A stretch of 64,000 bases of DNA from Wuchereria bancrofti (lineage: Eukaryota; Nematoda; Chromadorea; Rhabditida; Onchocercidae): contig SSBO01000012.1 of NCBI GenBank assembly GCA_005281725.1, forward strand, positions 22,953,746 to 23,017,745, read 5' to 3'. This document shows positions 1 through 9,570 of this stretch, one piece after another (the stretch's first letter is position 1; every line of letters begins with the position of its first letter). The notes under the pieces are model-generated. The model was not told the origin of the DNA. It was given only the letters and a program-made list of their open reading frames with translations, and searched no databases. Made by a program: the position numbers and the translations under genes.

Positions 1-2022
1 ATATTTATCACCGTCTATTGATAAATATCATTTTAACAAAACAACTATTGTAGAAAGATTTGCCACCATTTGATGCATTATCTCTTCTAGTACATTTCTG
101 TACGAATAATCTTTACGGTCACATTTGTCCGGTAGTGTCTCTGTTTCATTCATTTTCGACCACAAATAAATCAAAATTAATAAAATTTAAAAATGATTCA
201 AAAATCGTTCTTTCGACACTTTGAACAAATTTATCATAAAAGACATTGTTCCATTTTAAAGCATTGGTACCAATGAAGGCAGTAAATGTTGAAATTTCGG
301 ATAATTTAAAAAAGATTGACCAATGGGATTGGCCACTCAATAAGAATGATGGCAAAGTAAAAGTCGTTAATACAGCTCAGAAATTTGAAGTTGTTCTCGA
401 AGCCGTGTATTTTCAACCGAAGGATATCGAAGTACGTCGTTCATTTGTACTTTTGATCATTGCTCAGAATTTGTTACATTTGAAAAGTCAAATAATTTAA
501 ATTAGTTTAGGGAATTCGGCTCAAAAAACCACTCCAACTATTGCATTTTCATCAAAATAATAACTAATCATTCTGTGTTTAGGTCAAAGTGATCGGTGAT
601 CAATTAGTTGTCCGATGCTTCAGAGAACCAAAAGAAGGAGAAATCGGTGAAATTAGACGAGAAATTAGTCGAAGTTACAATCTGCCCTCAGACATAGAAG
701 TCAAAACAGTAAAATCAAGATTTACAACCAAAGGTCATCTTGTTATCACAGCTGATAAGAAAAAATGAAGATTCCACTCGATCTTAACATTTGCATATTC
801 TCCAGACAGCAACTTAATTTGTCATAATTGAAAGAGTTAAAATAATACTATTTAATATGAATTTGCCAAGTATGTAAGAAATGTCATTGTAAACTATCAC
901 AAATTAAGTAAATAAGGAAAGTAATAAGTGACACACAAATGCCTGTCACATCAATTCACATCAGTTGTCATCTCAGTTGGTGACAAGTGATGTATATAGT
1001 AACGAACTTCTGGTATGCAATAGATATGCAGGAATGTTTCTTCTTAAATGCCACTCATTTCTAATTTATCTACAAACTTTCTTCATCCTTTGTCTTTCAT
1101 ATGCAAATATCTTTCAAATAAAACAGTCAAAACAGTAATTACCCATCAATTCAGACACAATGTTTGTCAATTGATCAAGACAGAAAATTAGACGGAAAGT
1201 TTAATTGTTCACGTCAAAATGAATTTTCAGTAAATAAACGAAAGGCCATGATCGATACACAGTGAAGTAATTAGCGAGAAATGATTCGACAGTTTTCAGT
1301 GCTATATTTTAAAAAATGCCAAATTTTTATTAAAATCACAGAATAACCTTGAGAAGTAGTACAAACTAAATAGCATTAATTAGTGAAATGTAAGTGAAGA
1401 AAGGATGGAGATCCAATAGAAAAAAGATCAAAACACTAATAAATAAATTGAATGCATAAATTAAATAAATAAATAAATATAAGGAAGAAAAGATAATTCC
1501 TCCTTCATAAACAAAAGTAAAGAAAAAGTAAACCCGATAAATCTTAATAAGTGATAATTAGTTAGGCATGATTAGTGATAATAATAATCCTAGTAGAAAT
1601 TATAAGTTAGTAACTAAACAAACGGAAGCAGTAATACAGCAAAGAAAGACAAGTATGAATGATATTTAGTAAGTCAGTCAGTCAGTCCAACAAAGATTAA
1701 AGACCAGTTATAAATAAGTAAAATAATGATTAATCAGAATGTTTCAAATCGAATTAATCTGTCGAGCCCCTTTTTACGTCACTTTGTTCGTCTATGTAAT
1801 AGCTGCCTTCTTGATTGAATTCCTGATCGGCGGCGACAAAATTATCCTGAATGTAATGTTGCATAAACAGTAAAATATTATATTATACAAAGAGTGACAT
1901 CAGATAACGTTTTTCTCGTTAACGACTTAAAAAGTTAATGACTTAAACTTGCAATTTACGTAAAAGTTTCGTTAAAAAACAAAAAAAAAAATACTGATAA
2001 CGTATCATTTCTTCCTAAGTAC
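1..2022. repeat. Left arm of a large inverted duplication
   Basis: This arm is the reverse complement of roughly 4423-6461. Position n pairs with 6447-n across about 100-1846 with no net indel; position 1 pairs with 6461. From about 430 to about 1870 I saw no difference between the arms. Substitutions and indels appear outside that core: a net 15-nt difference near 70-105, single-base changes at 190-415, and T/C differences near 1888 and 1912, with rapid decay after 1960. The arm holds a whole small heat shock gene and the last exon of EB1. It runs into the window edge, so its true outer end is not visible. Positions 1-28 form a small 9-bp hairpin (ATATTTATC / GATAAATAT). Confidence 0.93.
273..768 (+). 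CDS. hsp-12: Small heat shock protein, HSP-12 class, copy A
   Basis: ATP-independent holdase chaperone of the alpha-crystallin family, presumably cytosolic. Exons are 273-431 and 583-768, separated by a 151-nt GT-AG intron, giving 114 aa. The alpha-crystallin core starts around residue 28 (VKVVN, KFEVVLEA, then FQPKDIEVKV across the splice). It continues with the conserved EIRREISRSYNLP block and ends at a GHLVITADKKK tail. The very short N-terminus and near-absent C-terminal extension fit the nematode HSP-12 class rather than the longer HSP-16 class; that class in C. elegans is known as poor at heat induction and chaperoning. ATG 273 is the only Met before the conserved core, and an AAAG that could accept a spliced leader lies just upstream. 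A protein-identical copy sits in the other arm, pointing toward this one. No clear heat shock element was seen. Confidence 0.93.
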
Positions 2023-3895
2023 TTCGAATTTCATAATAAGTTGCATTAAGTCATAGTTGGAAGATCAAAAAGATGACTACCTGTGTATCGTATAAAATTG
2101 CCAAAATTTCTTCGCGCGGAATAACAGAGCTATCCTGAGCACTCTGACAAAGCAATTTAATTTTTCGCACCTTGTCGTGATAAAAATGTCTTTGACTGCG
2201 AAGTAATCTTATATTCTCCTTTAATTCCTGAATCTGAAAAGATCTGCCGTAAAGACAATTAAAACTTTTAGCCAAATTACGAACGTTTACGAACAATGAT
2301 TAGCGTTGCACATCGAAGCTCTGTTTTAGCACATATAAATACAACACAGGTTACGTTTAATTTATAGTTACGTTGCTGACTGTTTTCTTAATCATCAATT
2401 GAAAAATCGACAGAACTTACCATCAGTTCATATTCACGCTGCAGAGTGATTGTATTTGGAATTCCAGTTACAGTGTTTCGACCAGAACTATATTGCTCTC
2501 CTGAAAATTGTCATTGAATTTCTATACAAAAATGTATTTAAAAAAGACTAAGCAAAAGAAAAGTTAATATTGCTAAATTTAAAATGTGATAAATTAAAAT
2601 TTACTTCTCGTTGATGTGGCAAAAGAATTATTTCTGGCAACCACAGGAGCTTTTGATGGAACCGATCTGGATGATGCTGTCCAACTTGCCGGAAGTGGCT
2701 GAAAACATAAGACAGATAAATATGGCAAATCTGTAACAATTAACAATAACCGCGCGTATAGGAATAGTGTTGATAATAACACTGTCAGTTTTGGATATAT
2801 CTAGAAAAGCAAATTAATGAGAAAACCAGATGACAAACTTCGCCATTTCTAGCTTGCAGTGCATCATACTGACGACCGTCATAATTCGCATCAAAAAATT
2901 TCTTGAACCATTGCAAAAATTCGAAATTGTCCTGGAATTTGCATCGCAGCAAACGTTCCACTGGTACTCCCTGAAGTCATTTTTGATATTTGAATATGTA
3001 AAAATGAGCTGACAACTTAGTAGATTAAAAAACATAATGTCATAACTTCTTTTTAATTGAATATTATTACAAAGATCAAAAAAAAAAAAGATTTCTTAAT
3101 TGAATATTATTATAAAGATAGAAAAGAATTTTGAAACATAAAGAATGTCAAAAAACTATCCAACTATTCAACCATTAGTAGCAAAAACAATAAGCATAGA
3201 GAAAAAAAAATTAATGAATTATTAAATCAACTGGAAATCAGCCATAAGTAATACATTAGTGTTATCGTTTTGAAAAAAAAAAAAAAGAAAAAAAAAACGA
3301 GGAACATGACTCTGATAATGAATTTACATTTACCTTTTTTACTCCTAATTCTTTCCAAACTGTTTGCAGTATACGCCAATTACTAATCCAATCAACTTCA
3401 TTTCGCGAATTCCACTTCACCTTTTTCAAAGAGATTTTCCCTGGGAAAAGCAATTCTGTTAGCTGACAATAAGCAGCACCCGAAGACATCTCCTCAATGC
3501 GCGTGAAATTAGCCTACAAAGAAGGTAAGAATTTATGAACACGGAATCATATAAACAAAAAATGAAATCCTATAAATACATCTAACAAAATGTTCCTGTA
3601 TTTCCAGATAATTCATTTCCTAACAGCTATAATTTTTCATGCCAGAGACTGAGGAACAAAAATTACAGTTTCAACTGTTAAACCTTTCCAATTCATTCGA
3701 TTGCTGCAATTTGTTGAGCATTTAGCATATAAACCATTTAACCTAATAAAAGTTCACTGATTTTCGTCTCCGTTTAAATCAAAAATATTCCGGCAAATAT
3801 TGTCATACCCGTAAAAAATTATTGACGAACGCTAAAAGCTCATTTCGGGAACACTGTTCGAGTGCTGCCGATGTTGCATACACATTCACTACCAT
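1754..3895 (-). CDS. ebp: EB1/RP family microtubule plus-end-tracking protein
   Basis: Binds growing microtubule plus ends and recruits other tip proteins. Minus-strand exons in coding order: 3809-3895, 3334-3513, 2839-2970, 2605-2698, 2421-2500, 2081-2233, 1754-1846. All phases join cleanly to give 272 aa, close to human EB1 (268). It begins MVVNVYATS like other EB1 proteins. A calponin-homology domain runs to about residue 121 ([43 protein letters not shown] region). A Ser/Thr/Pro-rich linker follows, then the coiled-coil EB homology domain ([14 protein letters not shown], about 208-221). The tail ends in KRGSTD instead of the EEY that binds CAP-Gly domains in vertebrate EB1. Exons 1-6 lie in the single-copy loop; exon 7 lies in the left duplicated arm. 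A TTTTAG about 17 nt before the ATG could be a trans-splice acceptor. Confidence 0.93.
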
Positions 3896-4305
3896 TGCAA
3901 TGGTAAAACTGCTAAAATTGCATTAAAAATAATTAATTACAAATAAAACAAATAAGATGCTATGAATTGAAGAAATTTTTCCAATTTTAAGATTAAATAA
4001 AATTAAGCAAAATCAAATCTTAACGAAAAAAATGATACTTCATGCATAGAAAGGCTCAACATTAAACTACTAATTCCCAGATTTAGTTTCTTAAAATTAA
4101 GTATGAAACAAAGATTAAACTATTCCATAAATTTTCATTATCAAATTCAAAGCTTAAACTTATACCCAACTGTATTCCACCGCTAATCCTTCCGAAACTA
4201 ACCGAACAATCACAAAAGCAACAAATAAATATGAATTAATCGCATTAACAAATTAAAAGGATCAATTCACGGCCGAGTCGTACATTTTCATAACGCTGTC
4301 CACGA

Positions 4306-4345
4306 CTCTCTCTCTCCCTCTCTCTCCCTCCCTCCTCCCTCCCTT
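4306..4345. repeat. CT-rich pyrimidine tract
   Basis: About 40 nt of almost pure C/T (CTCTCTCT, CCTCC) lies between the EB1 start codon and the right arm of the inverted duplication. On the minus strand it is a GA-rich tract about 410 nt upstream of the EB1 ATG. GAGA-like promoter sequence is possible but only by position. Confidence 0.5.
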
Positions 4346-4600
4346 ACTTGACTTCTTCAAATTAATTTCCATGTGCCAATTTTGTAACAAATTTTTCTGT
4401 CTATCCCATTCACAAATAATTAAGTGCATAAGAAGAAATGATACATTATCAGTGTATCATTTGATTTTTTTTTGACGGAATTTTCACGTAGATTGCAAGT
4501 TTAAGTCATTAACTTTTTAAGTCGTTAACGAGAAAAACGTTATCTGGTGTCACTCTTTGTATAATATAATGTTTTACTGTTTATGCAACATTACATTCAG

Positions 4601-4693
4601 GATAATTTTGTCGCCGCCGATCAGGAATTCAATCAAGAAGGCAGCTATTACATAGACGAACAAAGTGACGTAAAAAGGGGCTCGACAGATTAA
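4601..4693 (+). pseudogene. ebp: Orphan duplicate of EB1 terminal exon
   Basis: All 93 nt are identical to EB1 exon 7 (1754-1846), including the preceding ACATTCAG acceptor, the 30 codons from [10 protein letters not shown] to KRGSTD, and the TAA stop. It is on the plus strand, upstream of the EB1 first exon and pointing away from it, so the current EB1 transcript cannot use it. It would become the functional last exon if the loop 2022-4423 were inverted. In the present orientation it could also trap plus-strand transcripts that start upstream. Confidence 0.9.
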
Positions 4694-5678
4694 TTCGATT
4701 TGAAACATTCTGATTAATCATTATTTTACTTATTTATAACTGGTCTTTAATCTTTGTTGGACTGACTGACTGACTTACTAAATATCATTCATACTTGTCT
4801 TTCTTTGCTGTATTACTGCTTCCGTTTGTTTAGTTACTAACTTATAATTTCTACTAGGATTATTATTATCACTAATCATGCCTAACTAATTATCACTTAT
4901 TAAGATTTATCGGGTTTACTTTTTCTTTACTTTTGTTTATGAAGGAGGAATTATCTTTTCTTCCTTATATTTATTTATTTATTTAATTTATGCATTCAAT
5001 TTATTTATTAGTGTTTTGATCTTTTTTCTATTGGATCTCCATCCTTTCTTCACTTACATTTCACTAATTAATGCTATTTAGTTTGTACTACTTCTCAAGG
5101 TTATTCTGTGATTTTAATAAAAATTTGGCATTTTTTAAAATATAGCACTGAAAACTGTCGAATCATTTCTCGCTAATTACTTCACTGTGTATCGATCATG
5201 GCCTTTCGTTTATTTACTGAAAATTCATTTTGACGTGAACAATTAAACTTTCCGTCTAATTTTCTGTCTTGATCAATTGACAAACATTGTGTCTGAATTG
5301 ATGGGTAATTACTGTTTTGACTGTTTTATTTGAAAGATATTTGCATATGAAAGACAAAGGATGAAGAAAGTTTGTAGATAAATTAGAAATGAGTGGCATT
5401 TAAGAAGAAACATTCCTGCATATCTATTGCATACCAGAAGTTCGTTACTATATACATCACTTGTCACCAACTGAGATGACAACTGATGTGAATTGATGTG
5501 ACAGGCATTTGTGTGTCACTTATTACTTTCCTTATTTACTTAATTTGTGATAGTTTACAATGACATTTCTTACATACTTGGCAAATTCATATTAAATAGT
5601 ATTATTTTAACTCTTTCAATTATGACAAATTAAGTTGCTGTCTGGAGAATATGCAAATGTTAAGATCGAGTGGAATCT

Positions 5679-6174
5679 TCATTTTTTCTTATCAGCTGTG
5701 ATAACAAGATGACCTTTGGTTGTAAATCTTGATTTTACTGTTTTGACTTCTATGTCTGAGGGCAGATTGTAACTTCGACTAATTTCTCGTCTAATTTCAC
5801 CGATTTCTCCTTCTTTTGGTTCTCTGAAGCATCGGACAACTAATTGATCACCGATCACTTTGACCTAAACACAGAATGATTAGTTATTATTTTGATGAAA
5901 ATGCAATAGTTGGAGTGGTTTTTTGAGCCGAATTCCCTAAACTAATTTAAATTATTTGACTTTTCAAATGTAACAAATTCTGAGCAATGATCAAAAGTAC
6001 AAATGAACGACGTACTTCGATATCCTTCGGTTGGAAATACACGGCTTCGAGAACAACTTCAAATTTCTGAGCTGTATTAACGACTTTTACTTTGCCATCA
6101 TTCTTATTGAGTGGCCAATCCCATTGGTCAATCTTTTTTAAATTATCCGAAATTTCAACATTTACCGCCTTCAT
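5679..6174 (-). CDS. hsp-12: Small heat shock protein, HSP-12 class, copy B
   Basis: Protein-identical duplicate of the gene at 273-768, on the opposite strand. Exons are 6016-6174 and 5679-5864, with a 151-nt intron, giving 114 aa. The coding differences I found are silent and confined to exon 1 (for example GCA to GCG in the third codon and TTT to TTC in VYFQP). Exon 2 and the intron look identical to copy A. The gene is intact, with canonical GT-AG splice sites, and a TTTTTAAG just upstream of the conserved GTACCAATG start context could serve for trans-splicing. The two copies point toward each other with EB1 between them. Copy B keeps its own 5' flank, which differs from copy A by several substitutions and a 15-nt indel, so regulation could differ. 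Confidence 0.92.
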
Positions 6175-6474
6175 TGGTACCAATGCTTAAAAATGGAACA
6201 ATTTCTTTTATGATAAATTTGTTCAAAGTGTCGAAAGAACGATTTTCGAATGATTTTTAAATTTTATTAATTTTGATTTATTTGTGGTCGAAAATGAATG
6301 AAACAGAGACACTACCGGACAAATGTGACCGTAAAGATTATTCGTACAGAAATGCAACATTTGTTTCACTAGAAGAGATAAAAATGCATCAAATGGTGGC
6401 AAATCTTTCTACAATAGTTGTTTTGTTAAAATGATATTTATCAATAGACGGTGATAAATATAAAATACTAAACC

Positions 6475-6597
6475 GATAAATATGTGGAAAATTCGGAAGA
6501 AGGTGACGGATTAGAGAATGTTATCCGGTTGTCGGAAAGCAGTAATCAGGAAGAGTTGCTTGGAAGTGAAATGATATTAGGACTAAACAAATATTAA
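6475..6597 (+). other. Coding-like open stretch, unassigned
   Basis: Forty codons are open up to a TAA at 6595. Composition (KYVENSEEGDGLENVIRL, then SESSNQEELLGSEM) is far less AT-biased than its surroundings. There is no ATG at its head and only a weak acceptor (TTCGGAAG near 6500). It could be the last exon of a gene, a gene relic, or chance. It lies 14 nt beyond the visible end of the right arm. Because the left arm is cut by the window edge, it may also be duplicated outside the window. I do not recognise the peptide. Confidence 0.25.
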
Positions 6598-9570
6598 TGG
6601 CTGTAACAAAAGCATTACTAACATCTGTGTAATCAGTTATTTATCCGTTGCAAATAGCATTGTAATCATTTAGGGTGGAGCATATTGGAGAAATTTGAAT
6701 TTGTAAAATTAAATTTTATAAAATGAAAGAAAATGAAAAGTTACACGGCGCTTTTTGCTAATTTTCATTTCTTTCTAACGCTATTTGCATTTGTTAAGAA
6801 AGAATGAAAAGAAAAAAAAAATGCGAAATAATTTAGAATGGAAACAAGAAAGAGAACAAAGATGAAACATATGGACTTCAGACAGTTTACTAAAAAACAA
6901 CATTCGGACATTTCACAGCTATTTTTTGCAGTTAAAATGGCGCAGCTGCCATTTTGTCATCCTAATCAATCTGTTCTAATTTTAGTATCATTTGTAATTC
7001 TCAAATTATAAATGAAAGTAATAATCGACGATGTGCGGCATTGAATGAAATAATAATTCCTTCTTCCATTTTTCATTTTAATATCATTTACAATGGTTTA
7101 ATAATTGCTTCTTTATTTTCATTTTTGATCAATTTTATTACCTTTCCTTTGATACTTTTTTTTTTCTTTTATGCTTTTCTGTTTATTACGTAAAAGTTGC
7201 AAAAATATATTTTCTTTATTAATTTTTTTTTTATTGGAATTTTCTTACAATATATTCCTTTTCGTAAATTTTATTGGTTAATTTTAAAGTTTGAAAATGT
7301 TTGAACTATCAAATACCCACTTCACTTTTATTTGAAACTCACACATAAATCCTTGCAATTTGAAATCTTATGAACACGTGCGCTGCTAGAGAGATTCTTC
7401 TTTACCTGTGGAATTTTTAATCTTTATTTAACAATGATTCCATGTTACTTTTCAAAAGGGGAAGAAGAAGAATAGAGCAAAAGTATGTCAAAAAAGTAAA
7501 TAGCAATTATAGAGCTTACAACTGATAGCATTTTATTAGATATTCTGACTGTTTGATTGTTAAGACGAAGAATAAATGAATCAGATTTCATCGCAAATTA
7601 TCAATTTATCAACAAATTTTTTTTTTAAATTTGAATTTGAGATAGTAAAAAAAACATATCTGTGCGTCCGGCAGGGCAAATAATAAATAGATAATATCAG
7701 GAGTGATATTTTGTAATGGCACATGTATTTATCACAGATATGTTTGTGAACTTATCACTTTACAAAATTCATTGATACCACAAGAAAGGAAGGGATGGAA
7801 TTTTGACAAAATTTAATTTTGCACTCCGAAAAAGATTAGTGGGAGAATTAACCTTAGTTATTTCAAATTTGCTGGAATATTTTTGATGTCCTGAAAATAC
7901 GATGATCCATGCAAAATGTTAAATTTGTTTTTTTTTTTTTTGAAATGCATGAATGAATTGAAAGCTATTTTTTGCAGATTAATAAAGTTGCAAAGTTCAA
8001 GTTTAAATATATTTCAATTTATCACTGAATCATTTTAGCATTTTCAAAAAAATTGTCGCTAAATTTATTGATGCAATCATTATGCTATTATTTTTTTTTC
8101 TTCTAAATCTTTAATACAACACAAACTGAAATGAGTTTTTATTTTTAACAAATCCAAAATAATCTTTTTACAAAATGATTATTCGGAACAATTTGTACAA
8201 AAAGCATTTTGTTGATTTGGTGCTTCTCGAAGAGTTGTAAATATTTACAATTTGATTTGATTACGAGCTTTTAAGCGGAAGTTTATATGAAGGAAGCATA
8301 AAAACAGAAATATCTTTTATCATCACAACAAATGTTTATTTCGAAATTATTCTTGCTTTTATATGAATGTAAACAAGTCTGACTGATATGAAATGCATTT
8401 TCATACTATTAAAATATTCGTTCACTCAAAACTTATTCCGCCTAAGTGTAAACTGAGTGAGTCAGCATTAATTAAATGTTCAGAACAATAAGAAACTTAA
8501 CGTTTGACTAGCAATGATCTCTTATTAATATATTTACTTTAGAATGAGCATGTTGCACTTTAAGTTTCAAAATAAAAAATACAAGTTGCTATTATTAATT
8601 CAAACGATGAATTCAAAAATTTGTCAAAATGATGTTTCAACAGTTAGTTAACTATTACAGTTCGTTGCATCGATTAAAATTTAGATTTATTCATTCACCA
8701 AGACAAAACTCTCATTTCGTGATAAGATAATTGGAAATTAAGTAAAGTAAAAAAAAATTTCCCATTTTATTTGTAGTATTACTTTAGCATAGCTTTTATT
8801 ATATCTACTTATCTTTACTTTTATCACTACATATAAATGCAATGATAAAGAATATTATCAGTTTGGTAATGTTTGAAATTGAATAAAAGTACGATTACAC
8901 TCGTTCATCAATGATGGATAATGTAGACTGGACATCATTCAGGGATTTTATGGATTAGAACAAATAGAAATATCGCCGTTTGTTCTGTCCATATTGCCAG
9001 TCTTCGTCAAAACATTTATCAGTGATAAGGTGTGATAAGGATCTGACATATTCGTGACACTAAAAAGTAGGCGGCCGGATCAGTTCTTTCCATCTTTCAG
9101 TAATTAATTCCATCGCTACGAGATGATTTGTAGATAGTTATGGATGAATGTAAGTATGGATGTGCATGTATGTGCGTGTTTGCATGTGTAAATTTGTGCG
9201 TGTGCGTGTATATGTGCATGCAAACGTCTAAGAGATCTTGCAAATCATGTCTCTAACCGGAATAGCAATATTGATAAATTTTTGTCAACTTTATCACACA
9301 TTTCTAATACAAAATAACAAAAGAAGAAACTAGAGCTGAAGACTATTAGAACTCATTAATTAAAATTCATAATGTATGACGTGGCAAAAAAAAAAAACAA
9401 ATAATGATCGAAAATTAAAGCGATTCACAAATTTCATTTGATAAAGCAATGAAAAAAAGAAGAAAGTTTATAGAAATTTTCATGGCTTTCGCAATCGATC
9501 AAATTTCGCTTTTCAAGCGCAGAATATTGAAATGTATAAATTATATTTCATGATTCTAATCAAACAATTT
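6598..9570. other. Intergenic, no gene recognised
   Basis: AT-rich sequence with scattered homopolymer runs. No open frame shows a known motif on either strand. A less AT-biased segment around 8920-9070 could be an unannotated exon or non-coding RNA, but nothing in it supports a call. Confidence 0.5.
9159..9221. repeat. TG/ATG-rich simple sequence
   Basis: Imperfect alternating GT with ATG triplets (TGTGCATGTATGTGCGTG and similar). It is a low-complexity microsatellite-like tract about 350 nt beyond the SURF1 stop codon. Confidence 0.55.

Larger units (their letters stand above)
4423..6461. repeat. Right arm of the large inverted duplication
   Basis: Reverse-complement partner of 1-2022. 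It is about 15 nt longer than the left arm because of an indel near 6345-6390. It carries a full copy of the small heat shock gene (minus strand) and a complete orphan copy of the EB1 terminal exon (plus strand). The inner end near 4423 is fuzzy, with similarity fading through a poly-T stretch at 4466-4475 and a short block shared with 1992-2022. Confidence 0.93.

Noticed and set aside
6998..7060. Whether the inverted arms are a fold-back transposon.
   Set aside because: The arms contain intact host genes with introns, no transposase and no target-site duplication that can be seen, so a segmental inverted duplication fits better.
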